64,000 nucleotides of DNA from an uncultured Acidimicrobiales bacterium (GCA_951812975.1 CATOTC010000001.1:806001-870000); one strand, 5' to 3'; positions 30,929 to 40,044 are shown, counted from the stretch's first letter. The notes: generated from the letters alone by a model not told the origin. Program-made: numbers and translations.

Positions 30929-33890
30929 TGTGGTCGGCATTTCTCGGTCGAATCATGAACACTGCACCGGTCCCGTCGGTAGGCTCGCCGACAGTCAGGT
31001 CGTAACCGACCCGTGCCAGAACGTCACGAGAAATATAGAGACCCAGGCCACGCCCACCGGGCTTCCGTGTGAATCCAAGCTCGAAGATTGCCTCCCGATC
31101 TCGAGGGTGGACGCCAGGACCGTTGTCGGCGACGATCATCGTCGCGTCCTCAACGTCCAAGGAGATGGTGCGAGGTGGTGATTGATCTCGGAGCCAATAG
31201 ATTGCGTTATCAACCAGGTTAACGAACGCTGGGTAGAAGGTTGACGGATAGCCCGTGAACCGGTGCCGCTGGAATGCCTGCGTCACCTTTGCTTCAGCGT
31301 GGTGGCGTTCGAGGCGCTCCCCGAATAGATCCAATAGGAACTTGCTGACATCGCTTCCCCTTATTTCGATCTCGGTCCTATAAAGACGTCTTTGCAGTGG
31401 AGTGAACATGGTAAGATAACTGTCGAGATGTTCGAAGTTGACTCGGATCCCGTTGTAGACGTCAGCCAAATCTTCGTTGACGTCTGCCCACGCCCGGAAG
31501 CGGAGAAGATTGCTACGGACCGAGCGAATCGTCGCCTGGAACTCATGATCAATGATCCCAACGGCCATCCCAAGTTGAGTTAGTTCCAGATCCGCTTCGG
31601 CGCGCTCTTGGAGAGCGAGTAATTCCTCCTCCACGGCGCCTACAATGTCTTGTTGCGTCACCATCTGGCCGGAGTCGTCGGGTGCTACGGCTATTGCGCG
31701 GAGCTGCTCGGCTATCGCTTCGAGCTGCTCCTCTTTGGCAGATGCGACGGAATCGATCTCCGAGTCAATTTCGAACCGCAGTTCCACAACCTCGGCATCA
31801 GTCAACAACGCTAGATCGGTTTGCTGCACCCGTTGTGCTATCCCGTTCAGACGAGACTCGAGATCCGAAATCGCCTGCCGGATCGCGCCGCTAACCAGCT
31901 CGCGCGTCGCTTTCAATTGCTCCTCGGAACTCCGCCCGCTGGCGGCCACCGTCTGCCGCGCAGTCCGCCGAGCTTCTTCCGCCGCGGCATCGAAGCGCAG
32001 TCGCCGGGTTACATCCAGACCGCTTGTCGCCTTGGCCACCACTTCCTCGGTCAAGGCAATGGCTGGCTTGAACACTTCTTCGTCCAGCGCGGCGTGCTCC
32101 TCCCAGTACGCGGCGAGATCGCGGCGCAGTGCTCTGGAAACGGCGAAGCCCCGCGGTTGCGGGATCGTGAGTTCGTTCCGCAGCGCCGTCAACTCTCTCT
32201 GTGCGGCCAACTCCGCTTGGAGAATCGCGTGAAGCTTGCTATCCGAATCAACTTCGTGCGAGGCCGCTTCCACCTCTGCGACAAGCCTCTCGATTGCCGC
32301 TTCGACCCTCAGCGTCGGCTCGTCGCCGGTAATCATGGCTCCACGTTCGCGAAGCGCACTCTCGAGCGCACGGCGTCGCTCTCGCGATTGCTGGGCTTGC
32401 CGTTCGCGCGCCCGGGCTTGCCGATCGAGTTCACCCTTCGTCTGTCTGTACTGAGTTCCGTGCACCGCCTCATCCCGGAAGTAGTCAGCAGCAAGCTGGA
32501 CAAGGAAGTTCTCGAGAATTGCACGGAAGTCCCGGTAGGCCCTGTTGTCTCGGAACCCTTCACGGCCTGCCTTCTCGACAAGACGATGCGAACTATCGGA
32601 TGGTAGTTCGATGGCACCGAACATTCGACGGTAGGAGAAGAAGTAATATCCCGCTCCGAGGTTGCGCCGTTCCTCTATGTTGAGGAAGTCGTAGTCGGTG
32701 TTTCCATACGGCAGGATACGGATACCGTTCCTGTAGATGTACAACCCTCCCATCAAGTCTAGTTTCGCGATGAGCCCACTCCAGCGATCACGAGCCATTC
32801 GAGATTCGCGGGCCAAACCCTGCACGTAGGCGAAATCGATGGTGAAGGGGCCGCAGGCAGTCTTATTGCCCCTCGCGGCCGGCCAGACTATGGCATGGCG
32901 CTCGGGCTCGCTCCCGTAGACGGATACCGTTCCAGAAAACTGGCCATACTCGTCGAAAGATCCTCGGATGTGGTGATCCGCGCCGCTGAATTCGTCCGGC
33001 GTAAAGAACTCCTGCGGCCCGATGACCGACATCGAGAGGTCAGGAGAGCGATGATCTCGGAATGCCGTCGTGATGGGCGCTTGAGGGCGATCTGGCATCA
33101 TGGTGTTCGCGAACCCCATCAGAGTCTTCTGCAAGTCACCGATCCTGCGTTTCTCCGGCTCCGCGTCCAGTGCGACCGCGAGCATGGGATCCGTGGGCTG
33201 GATGAAAAACTGCGTTCCGGTCGCGGAACCGCGGAGGGCAGCCGAGTCGAACCGCCTCTGGAGGGCGGCGACATCGAACGAGACTTGATCCAACTGACGT
33301 TCGATGTCGCCGACAGCTCCGGCGTCTGATCGACCGCGCACCTGATCGAGATTCTCTCGGACAGCGTCGACCAGCAGCAATAGATCCTCCACACTCGGTA
33401 GCGTGCCATCTGGAAACTGCTGGACGGGAACCTCGATTTCATCCAGTGATACCCCAGGCAGAGCGAATAGCGACCAGTTAACGAACGAGACCACCGTAGG
33501 GTGAAGCCCGTCGGATCGTCTTGCCCGGGTAACAAGGAGCACCTGAGGGCCTATCGCCGCGATGGCCAACCGGCCGATGCCCTTCTCGCCGGTCGGAATG
33601 CGTGCCTCCAGACCCATGGCCGACGCGATAGCGTCCAACTCGCCGCCATTACCAACCTTGCTGTCCGTCCCCAGGACGAGCCAACGCTCAAGGATGTCAT
33701 TGGGGGTCATTCCGAGGCCGTCGTCTCTGAGAACGAGGAGCTGCTCGGGGCGGTAGTAATCGGCCTCGACACGCGTCGCATACGCGTCATGAGCGTTCTT
33801 GAACAGTTCGCTGATGGCGGTGGGAATGCCCGCGATCTGCTGACGGCCGAGCATGTCTACCGTCCGGGCGCTTGTCCTGAAGTTAGGCAT
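30921..33890 (-). CDS. Double GHKL protein: MORC-like ATPase plus histidine-kinase core
   Basis: About 989 residues from the ATG at 33890 (ATGCCTAA overlap with the methyltransferase stop). The N-terminus is a GHKL ATPase of MORC/Hsp90 type: N box ISELFKNAHDAYA (26-38), LRDDGLGM (54-61), and GEKGIGRLAIA (101-111). About 480-600 is a charged coiled coil. The C-terminus is a separate kinase core: GIIDHEFQATIRSVRSNL with His782 as a possible phosphoacceptor, N box VNLVDNAIYWL (890-900), ADNGPG (921-926) and GRGLGLYIS (946-954). MORC-like GHKL proteins are known beside restriction-modification genes. Here the two ATPase ends would couple DNA or chromatin-like clamping to phosphorylation of the receiver protein encoded next. 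This coupling is inference. Confidence 0.85.
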   Translation of the reverse strand: MPNFRTSARTVDMLGRQQIAGIPTAISELFKNAHDAYATRVEADYYRPEQLLVLRDDGLGMTPNDILERWLVLGTDSKVGNGGELDAIASAMGLEARIPTGEKGIGRLAIAAIGPQVLLVTRARRSDGLHPTVVSFVNWSLFALPGVSLDEIEVPVQQFPDGTLPSVEDLLLLVDAVRENLDQVRGRSDAGAVGDIERQLDQVSFDVAALQRRFDSAALRGSATGTQFFIQPTDPMLAVALDAEPEKRRIGDLQKTLMGFANTMMPDRPQAPITTAFRDHRSPDLSMSVIGPQEFFTPDEFSGADHHIRGSFDEYGQFSGTVSVYGSEPERHAIVWPAARGNKTACGPFTIDFAYVQGLARESRMARDRWSGLIAKLDLMGGLYIYRNGIRILPYGNTDYDFLNIEERRNLGAGYYFFSYRRMFGAIELPSDSSHRLVEKAGREGFRDNRAYRDFRAILENFLVQLAADYFRDEAVHGTQYRQTKGELDRQARARERQAQQSRERRRALESALRERGAMITGDEPTLRVEAAIERLVAEVEAASHEVDSDSKLHAILQAELAAQRELTALRNELTIPQPRGFAVSRALRRDLAAYWEEHAALDEEVFKPAIALTEEVVAKATSGLDVTRRLRFDAAAEEARRTARQTVAASGRSSEEQLKATRELVSGAIRQAISDLESRLNGIAQRVQQTDLALLTDAEVVELRFEIDSEIDSVASAKEEQLEAIAEQLRAIAVAPDDSGQMVTQQDIVGAVEEELLALQERAEADLELTQLGMAVGIIDHEFQATIRSVRSNLLRFRAWADVNEDLADVYNGIRVNFEHLDSYLTMFTPLQRRLYRTEIEIRGSDVSKFLLDLFGERLERHHAEAKVTQAFQRHRFTGYPSTFYPAFVNLVDNAIYWLRDQSPPRTISLDVEDATMIVADNGPGVHPRDREAIFELGFTRKPGGRGLGLYISRDVLARVGYDLTVGEPTDGTGAVFMIRPRNADHND

Positions 33891-35055
33891 GATTGCAGGC
33901 TGCCTCGCAGACAGACTCACTTGTCATGTTCCGGCTCGGGTCTGGACGCGTCCCGGCATCGACGACGATTTCCGCGAGATGGCTCGTGATGCGTTCCCCG
34001 AACTGCTGGGCGAGCAGCGCCGGGACCGCGTTCCCCACTTGCCGGGCCTGCGAGTTGAGGTTGCCGGTGAAGACAAAGTCGGGGGGGAACGTCTGTAGAC
34101 AGGCGGCTTCGCGCACGCTGATGGCCCGATCCTGTTCTGGATGCCCGAAGCGTCCATTTGAGTAGCTGATACACCTGGTCGTCAGCGCCGGCGCCGGATA
34201 GTCCCACCTCAAGCGGCCATATACATCGGTGAACCCCGAGAAGCCGGACTTGCGGCTGGCTGGAAGTAGCCGAGGCGGCAGATTCCTCCAGCCACCTCCA
34301 GGAGGAGTCGCGCGGATCCGCTGCAGATTGAGCGGTGACAGGCTCGCCGCCCGGTGATTTGGAACGAGCGGGTGGGACTCGCCGGCTGAGATCTGGGGCA
34401 AGTCGCCTATCCAGTCGGCCACAGTGGCGTAGCTCGGTCGTTGGGTACCGGGACCGTGAGTCTTGGCGGGAGGGTCGACGCGGCCGAGCAGGCTTGCCAC
34501 CAGCACCAAGCGTGCTCTCCGCTGTGGCACACCGTAGTCCTGCGAGCGGACGACACCGTGGCTTGTGCGATAGCCCAGTTCCTCCAACATGCGAGTGAAT
34601 TGCAGGAAGATCTTCCGGCCGGCGCTCCCGTCTCGTAGGCCCGGAACGTTCTCAGCGAAGATCAACTCGGGGCGGTGCCGCCGGACGAATCGCAACAAAT
34701 CGTTGAGGAGAGCCAGCCGCTTGTCGTGCGGCTCAGCCTCGCCCCTCCGCTGCTGGGAGAATGGCTGACACGGAGCGCAGGCGTTAAACAACACCGGATG
34801 ACCCTCCAAGCGGTCGACAATCCCGTCGAAGGACTCCTCAGACACTTCCTCAATATCAGCGCACACGAACTCCGCCTCCACGAAATTGGCTTCAAACGTT
34901 CGTGCCGCATCGCGGTCGTTGTCCAAGCCGAGCGCGATCTCAAGCCCGGCAGCCCGAAGACCGGCGCTTGCACCGCCGCACCCGGAAAAGAAGTCGAAGA
35001 CCTTGATCGGCTTATCCAGATCCGGCGAACGCCGTCGCCTCCGCTCGATCGTCAT
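33883..35055 (-). CDS. C5 cytosine DNA methyltransferase (Dcm family)
   Basis: About 390 residues from the ATG at 35055, preceded by AGGTAGGGG; a TTG at 35094 would add 13 residues. All main motifs are present in order: I FDFFSGCGGASAGL, IV ACAPCQPFSQQ with the catalytic Cys, VI FAENVPGL, VIII VPQRRARLVLV, a target-recognition region (about 230-310) and X QVGNAVPALLAQQ. It should methylate cytosine in a short site. There is no recognisable partner restriction endonuclease; the next two genes encode the GHKL protein and receiver protein, with eight-base overlaps, so this enzyme probably provides self-recognition for that system. Confidence 0.92.
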   Translation of the reverse strand: MTIERRRRRSPDLDKPIKVFDFFSGCGGASAGLRAAGLEIALGLDNDRDAARTFEANFVEAEFVCADIEEVSEESFDGIVDRLEGHPVLFNACAPCQPFSQQRRGEAEPHDKRLALLNDLLRFVRRHRPELIFAENVPGLRDGSAGRKIFLQFTRMLEELGYRTSHGVVRSQDYGVPQRRARLVLVASLLGRVDPPAKTHGPGTQRPSYATVADWIGDLPQISAGESHPLVPNHRAASLSPLNLQRIRATPPGGGWRNLPPRLLPASRKSGFSGFTDVYGRLRWDYPAPALTTRCISYSNGRFGHPEQDRAISVREAACLQTFPPDFVFTGNLNSQARQVGNAVPALLAQQFGERITSHLAEIVVDAGTRPDPSRNMTSESVCEAACNHA

Positions 35056-35824
35056 AGCGCTAGCCCCTACCTGCCGAGAGACGGTCCGCGCCAACCGGCC
35101 ACCTCCCGTAGGTCTCGTTCATACCTCCATCTTATGTCGGTATATGACAGTCGAAAACGAACACACGTACGTACTAACCGATGTATTCACAGCGGGCCGA
35201 CCCCGCCAGAACGGTAAGAGCACTACGCGGCGCAATCGGCTGCGGGCGCGACAAGTGGCCCATCGGGGCTCGCTGCACGAAGTGGAGCCGATACGAACCG
35301 CGTCTCCGAACTGCGCTGGCTGCTTGTCGACCGTAGGCATGGCTGTCACAGGTCGAAATTCTGCCGGGATCGCAGCATGAGTCCGCTGGTTCTGATTGGT
35401 CGAAGACGGCCTCGGACCGTCGTTGCGCGCGTCAATGAGTGCTTCGGGCAGTTGCCCGACCGCTTCCACGAGCCATGAGCGATCGATGAGTGCCAACCCG
35501 AGCGGCACTACAACCGAGTCCGCTGGCCAACCTGTCGCCGCGACGCTCAGCGCCACGTTGCCGACGAGTCCTGCTCGATCGAGATTCGCTGTCAGCGGTA
35601 CGGCATGCGTCTGTCTGTCCAGTCAACAGCTCAAGGCCCAAGAAATGGCAGACCGCTTCTTGGGCAATCTGAACAGCATCACTCGTGCTTGCCAAGAGAC
35701 AGGCCCATTCATCTACGCGGTCCACAAAACCAGGATCGAATGTCTCTCCCTTGGGTCGTCTCTCCCTTGGGTCGTCTCTCCCTTGGGTCGCGATCTCCGT
35801 CCGACAAACAGTAAGAGTTGTTTG
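35056..35824. other. Gap between Fic and methyltransferase genes with a degenerate frame
   Basis: No intact gene is supported in these 770 bases. On the minus strand the frame MDRVDEWACLLASTSDAVQI (from 35725) and, after a shift of frame near 35610, PLTANLDRAGLVGNVALSVA and LALIDRSWLVEAVGQLPEAL read like one broken protein of unknown kind. A perfect three-copy 16-base tandem repeat lies at 35743-35790. The part 35060-35170 is less GC-rich and likely holds the promoter of the methyltransferase operon. Confidence 0.4.
35743..35790 (+). repeat. Three perfect 16-bp tandem repeats
   Basis: TCTCTCCCTTGGGTCG occurs three times head to tail in non-coding DNA 35 bases beyond the Fic gene end. No function is visible. 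Confidence 0.95.
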
Positions 35825-36994
35825 TCAGGATGGTGCCGCTGGAGGCATGAACCTGAACATGACATCAGTTCTCGCCTTCCAGTTCCGCCCCTCCCGTCGG
35901 ATCAAACCTGCTTTCAACAGTCGGTTGAGGTCACGACTCAGGGTTCGGGGACCGGTCCGAGCGTAGAGCGCGGCCAGGGCCGGGGTCAGGAGGGTCAGTT
36001 CGTCTCGGGCCACAGACTCGAACGGCGGCATGGCGTGAACCAGGGCGCGTTGGCGGTTGTTGGCTTTGCTCGCAGGGAAGCGGTCCATTGTCTTGTTCAC
36101 GTAATTCGCCCAAGCGAGATCTAGCTGCTGTTCACGCACCAGATTGAGTTGGTCTCGCAGGCCGTCCACCAAGCCACGAACAGCGTAAGCCACGAAACTG
36201 CTCGTCGAACGCAACCGACTAGCGGCTTCCAATTCCCAGTAGTACCGGGTCCGGGTGAGGTTGTAGTGGTTGGACAGCAGGTGTGCAGCCAACAGAGGTA
36301 TGCGTCCTGATCGCGCTAGGAGCATGTACTCCAGCAGCCGGGCGGTGCGCCCATTGCCGTCTCCAAACGGATGAATCCAGGCAGTGTAGAGATGGGCAAA
36401 GACCGCTTGGAGCACGGTGTGCGCGAAATCGGTCTCAGGGTCATCAGTATTGAAGATGCCACTCTCCAGCTAATCAGCCAGTCGCTGCGTCAGGTATCGA
36501 CAATCCCGGGCTGGTGCCCCACGGTACGTCCCGACCATGACTGAATGATCCCGGAACAGCCCTAGTCGGACATCTGGAGGGAGTTCGAGGGCATCGAGAA
36601 CATGTCGGTTGTAGCCGCAAATCAAATCAGCGGTGACAGGACCAAGGGTCCCGTTCTTCGCGTGCTCGTCAATGTGGGCGAGAGCTTTGAAAACGTTACG
36701 CACCTCTCGTTCTTGATATGCCCGCGAAGGGGGCGCGGTGTACTCCTCACGGTAGATTCTGCGAACCTGCTCCTCATTGAGGGTGTTCCCCTCGATGGCC
36801 GTCGTGGCTTGGACTCCCTTGATCAGCGCTATCTCCTCCAAGTCCCAAGCAACGCTCGGTCTCAAGGGAGTACTGGAAATCTGCTCGCAAATTGCCCGCG
36901 CCTCACCCAATACCATCCATGTTCGCGGCGGCAGATTGTTCACGTCCGTAGCCTTTAACGTGATCCACGGATGCGACTTTTCGTAGTCCCTCAT
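35825..36994 (-). pseudogene. Fic-domain AMP transferase interrupted by one TAG codon
   Basis: The frame from ATG 36994 to 35825 would encode 389 residues but carries a single TAG at 36470-36472 (codon 175). Before it: a Fic N-terminal domain with ATTAIEGNTL, matching the inhibitory (S/T)xxxE(G/N) helix of self-inhibited Fic proteins, and VGTYRGAPARDCRYLTQRLAD. After it, in the same frame: LESGIFNTDDPETDFAH, then HPFGDGNGRTAR (codons 208-219), the complete Fic catalytic motif, and a C-terminal winged-helix-like region. Relatives often have Trp at the interrupted place, so TGG to TAG is likely. Fic proteins attach AMP to target proteins, often as toxins or regulators. As read, the product is truncated before the active site; readthrough or sequencing error are alternatives. 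Confidence 0.85.
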
Positions 36995-37022
36995 CGGCTG
37001 CCCTCTACTAACAGACCCCTGT

Positions 37023-37055
37023 TTTGTCCAACATCATGTCTGCAAATTTGTCCAA
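37023..37055 (-). promoter_or_regulatory. Nine-base direct repeat upstream of the Fic gene
   Basis: TTTGTCCAA occurs at 37023-37031 and again at 37047-37055, a 24-base period, 30-60 bases upstream of the Fic start, in AT-richer DNA between the Fic and PIN-like genes. It could be a binding site for a regulator; this is position-based inference. Confidence 0.35.
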
Positions 37056-37108
37056 ATTGTGATCTAAACCGACTAAGCTTCTGCCTCAATCGGTTGCACG
37101 CGGAATCA

Positions 37109-37504
37109 CTAACGGCGACCCCTTCGGCCGGAAACCGTCCGGTAGAGACTCGAACTCTCCTGGGGCGCCGGGCGAACCTCGTTGGACAAGACGAGCACGC
37201 AGTCGTGGCTGTCCAGCAAGCGACGAAGTGCCTTCCGATTCTTGATGATCCGCCGCTTCGCCTCAATCGGATCGTCCGTCGCAGCCGCAATCAGGGCGAC
37301 GCCCAACTCGCTGGCAAGGCGTCGCAGGTCGGGTTGTTCAAGTGAGTCGCGGCCCAGAAACAACACTCCGCGGCCTCCTTGCTTAGAAACGAAGCGGACA
37401 AGTTCTTCGTCCGTGACATCCGGTCCGTCCCAACGCTCGAGATCTAAAGACGGCGCTTCATCAGCCAGACTCTGCGGCAGGACAGCGTCGTAGAGCAACC
37501 ACAT
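37109..37504 (-). CDS. PIN-like (DUF5615-type) toxin candidate
   Basis: About 131 residues from the ATG at 37504; a TTG two codons earlier overlaps the preceding stop. The pattern WLLYDAVLPQSLADE, then VTDEELVRFVSKQGGRGVLF and LGRDSLEQPDLRRLA follows the DUF5615 PIN-like layout, in which Asp/Glu residues at strand ends bind metal for RNA cleavage. Its neighbour upstream ends in a DUF433 domain, the usual antitoxin partner of DUF5615 proteins, which supports the call. The C-terminal 30 residues are basic and Ser-rich. The genes are two bases apart. Confidence 0.6.
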   Translation of the reverse strand: MWLLYDAVLPQSLADEAPSLDLERWDGPDVTDEELVRFVSKQGGRGVLFLGRDSLEQPDLRRLASELGVALIAAATDDPIEAKRRIIKNRKALRRLLDSHDCVLVLSNEVRPAPQESSSLYRTVSGRRGRR

Positions 37505-37506
37505 GA

Positions 37507-38946
37507 TCAAACGGCACTCAGCAGTTGCACGCCTACGCGCGCCGTGTCTTCGAACGGCTTCCCCGCCAGTTCGGGATAAGCCGCCTCAATCACACGACGT
37601 TCGCCGTGTCGGTCGACACTAGCCAGCGCCTTGGCACTAATGCGATGGCCGCTTAGATGAGGAGTCCCATGCAGTACCGTCGGGTCCAACCTCGTGTTCT
37701 CACTCGCGCGCAGCAGATCAAGCGTCTCTCGGCCTCCATAGCTGAACGGCCGAAAGACATCGTCAAAGTCGGCGATGTTGTCAAATTCCAGTGGGCTCTC
37801 GCCAGACTCAACATCAACCCATCCTTTGCCCTGGTTCACCAAGACGTCGCCGCTTGATGTCACACCGAGTTGAGCGGCGGTCGAGTCACCAGCAAAGCGT
37901 GCCAGCGACATTACCACTCGGCTTGAGACCCGTCGCGGCGAGATCGACTTCAGATAGGTCCACGTCCGCACTGCTACCACGTCTCGAAATGTCCAGTAGC
38001 AACCAGCAGACGTACGCGGTGTCAGCAAGCCGCGTCTTCGTAAGTAGTTCAACGAGGACGAAGTTGTTCCGGCAAGGAAGGCCGCTTCCTTCGTAACGTA
38101 GGCACCAGCCAAAAACACGCCAGGATCCCAAACAACTGTCGGAACATCGGAAGTCGCACTGTCAAGGCTCAGTCTGTGAGTTCCACGCAAGCAAGCGTTG
38201 ATTTTGGTGAGTAGCTGGACGCCTCCGCGATCGTCCAACGGAAGGGCTCCAACGATAATCCGATACTCCGAGAACCTTGGATACTTGCTCAACACGCGGG
38301 ACCTGGCGGGATGTCCGCAGACAAGAACGGTCCATCGGCCGAACCACGGCGCGATCTCAGCGGCCGGTACAAGTCGTCGGACCGATGAACCCGCTTCATC
38401 TAGACGAACAGCGAGCCGCAACAGCGCTGCCGCGTCGAATGAACTGTCGAGCACAACCATCGGCATAACCGCGTGCTGGTCGTCTTGCTCCCCAACACCA
38501 GGCCAGCACTGCCGATAGAGATGTACTTCCTCGGCGGTGACTGGGACCGTCGAAAAATCCAGCCTGATTCGACCCGCAGGGTCGTTACCAACTGCCTCCG
38601 ACACCCTAGCCCGAACCCCAGAATCCACCGCAGGATTGCCGCATAGCGATGCGGCTTCCAAAAGTAGGCCGCGATCGCCAAGTCCCAATGCCAGATCACA
38701 TATTGCACCTGCGGTCTCAAAGTAATCCAGTCGGGCCGCAATCTCCGCCGCGAATCGCAGCCGATCACGATCCTGCCGCAACATCGGCAGCACTCCCGCG
38801 ATTGCCTCGGGCAACGATTCGGCCTCGTCAGTCGTGAGATGGGCAACAAACCCGGACATCACCGACGACAGCGGTTGCGACCACGGGTCGGTGCTCCGCA
38901 GAGCTTGAAGAACGGCAGCGTATAGGCTGGGCGATGGTTGTGTCAT
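37507..38946 (-). CDS. Large DUF433/MerR-like antitoxin-type protein
   Basis: About 479 residues from the ATG at 38946, which overlaps the upstream stop by ATGA. Three parts can be seen: an N-terminal region of about 280 residues, helical at first (LPEAIAGVLPMLRQDRDRLR...) and then mixed, of unknown family; a MerR-like helix-turn-helix (AYVTKEAAFLAGTTSSSLNY, about 280-330); and a C-terminal DUF433 domain (LDPTVLHGTPHLSGHRISAK, about 415-479). Simple DUF433 antitoxins are 70-220 residues, so the N-terminal extension is unusual and could be a sensor that decides when the PIN-like toxin encoded next is released. Confidence 0.65.
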   Translation of the reverse strand: MTQPSPSLYAAVLQALRSTDPWSQPLSSVMSGFVAHLTTDEAESLPEAIAGVLPMLRQDRDRLRFAAEIAARLDYFETAGAICDLALGLGDRGLLLEAASLCGNPAVDSGVRARVSEAVGNDPAGRIRLDFSTVPVTAEEVHLYRQCWPGVGEQDDQHAVMPMVVLDSSFDAAALLRLAVRLDEAGSSVRRLVPAAEIAPWFGRWTVLVCGHPARSRVLSKYPRFSEYRIIVGALPLDDRGGVQLLTKINACLRGTHRLSLDSATSDVPTVVWDPGVFLAGAYVTKEAAFLAGTTSSSLNYLRRRGLLTPRTSAGCYWTFRDVVAVRTWTYLKSISPRRVSSRVVMSLARFAGDSTAAQLGVTSSGDVLVNQGKGWVDVESGESPLEFDNIADFDDVFRPFSYGGRETLDLLRASENTRLDPTVLHGTPHLSGHRISAKALASVDRHGERRVIEAAYPELAGKPFEDTARVGVQLLSAV

Positions 38947-39578
38947 GGCCGCCATTCAATGTCTCCTAGGGCCGCCAGCGGAATGTCCTCGTCGATGCGC
39001 TCCCCGGACACATCGTCCGATGACCACTGCGAGAACCAACCGGGAACGGCGTCCAGCCCTCGGGGTTCTCGAACGCCCACTCCCGCTGCTTTCATCAAGG
39101 CCATGGGGAAGATCATTACAAGATAAGGCGGTTTCTGCTTGACTTGCAGCCTAGATCTGGTCTGCATACCGCTGAGACCGGCGATCCTGTCAGCCGGTAT
39201 GAGCCAGGAATGAGGTGCCGGAACCAGAACAGAGTCGGCAAGATGGCTATGCGCTACAACCGATGGATCGGCTTGGGCTTCAAGGAACCTCGAGTATTGC
39301 CCATGATGCCGAAAGAAGTCCCGGTAGTGGGTCGAAAGGTGAAAACGCCAGAACACGTCAACTGAGACACAACGGGCGTAGTTGCAGTCCGGCGGCCACA
39401 GGGGTAGACCGGGAACCACCCTCTGGCGAAGCGCCTCAAGCCGGTCCCAAACCATCTCGGGCTCGGAGGCCGCAAGCGAGAGCAACCGTTTTGCTTCTCG
39501 ACGAACGGACTGGCTCAGCTTTGTGTCGCGGGCGACGACCTGAATCAAATCGATGGCTTCCTTCGCGGCGTTGTACAT
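38943..39578 (-). CDS. Unknown protein heading the DUF433/PIN operon
   Basis: A 211-residue protein of no family I recognise. The first 45 residues are a helical bundle-like segment (AAKEAIDLIQVVARDTKLSQ...); the rest has several aromatic and His residues (FWRFHLSTHYRDFFRHHGQY, VVAHSHLADSV) and a segment PPYLVMIFPMALMKA. Its stop overlaps the start of the DUF433 protein, so it belongs to the same operon. The start follows AT-rich sequence (TAGTATTTTCC on the minus strand), a plausible promoter in the 82-base gap behind the helicase gene. Confidence 0.6.
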   Translation of the reverse strand: MYNAAKEAIDLIQVVARDTKLSQSVRREAKRLLSLAASEPEMVWDRLEALRQRVVPGLPLWPPDCNYARCVSVDVFWRFHLSTHYRDFFRHHGQYSRFLEAQADPSVVAHSHLADSVLVPAPHSWLIPADRIAGLSGMQTRSRLQVKQKPPYLVMIFPMALMKAAGVGVREPRGLDAVPGWFSQWSSDDVSGERIDEDIPLAALGDIEWRP

Positions 39579-39660
39579 CGCGACAATATTACATGGAAAA
39601 TACTATGATTCTTCTTAGATGGAGCGTGCCGCCCCTCGTAGCGCCCTGGAACGCCCCAGG

Positions 39661-40044
39661 TCAGTGTGGGGGCTGTGACTTGGCCAGAAGATCTGAGACG
39701 CGGAGTGGGATGCTGGTTTGGGCTTCGTGCATCGTCACGCCTTCGAAGGGGCGAATTAGGTAACGGACCTCGGGTTCGACGTCGGGTTCGTTGGGGACTG
39801 ACACAACGGCCAGACGCCACACATCGGGACTGCACTGGGCCTGCCCGACCTGGGTCTTACTGACGCTGATCTGCTCGGTGCCCGGCAGATGGCCTTTGAC
39901 TTCGATCAGGTAGTGCATGTGGTTGCCAGGATCATACGACAACACGTCGAAACCAGGGTTGCTGTGTTCCTGTTGCTCAGGTCTGCGGCCCAGCGCCCTC
40001 TCGGCCTTCATCACAGCGGCAACGGCTCGGCGGTCGGTTTCCAT
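39661..40044 (-). pseudogene. DUF3883 domain cut off from the helicase by a TAG codon
   Basis: From METDRRAVAAVMKAERALGR to the stop this is a DUF3883 domain (NPGFDVLSYDPGNHMHYLIE with VKG), the nuclease-related domain often found at the C-terminus of SNF2-type helicases in defence islands. It lies in the same frame as the helicase gene upstream, and the 20 codons between them (GLLDQLQGSPPVPDATADK) are open apart from the TAG at 40102-40104. It was therefore probably the C-terminus of a protein of about 1199 residues. Whether the ATG at 40044 is used to make it separately is unknown. Confidence 0.75.

Noticed and set aside
35743..35790. Triple 16-base repeat considered as a CRISPR or iteron array
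   Set aside because: Too short, no spacers, no replication gene nearby.
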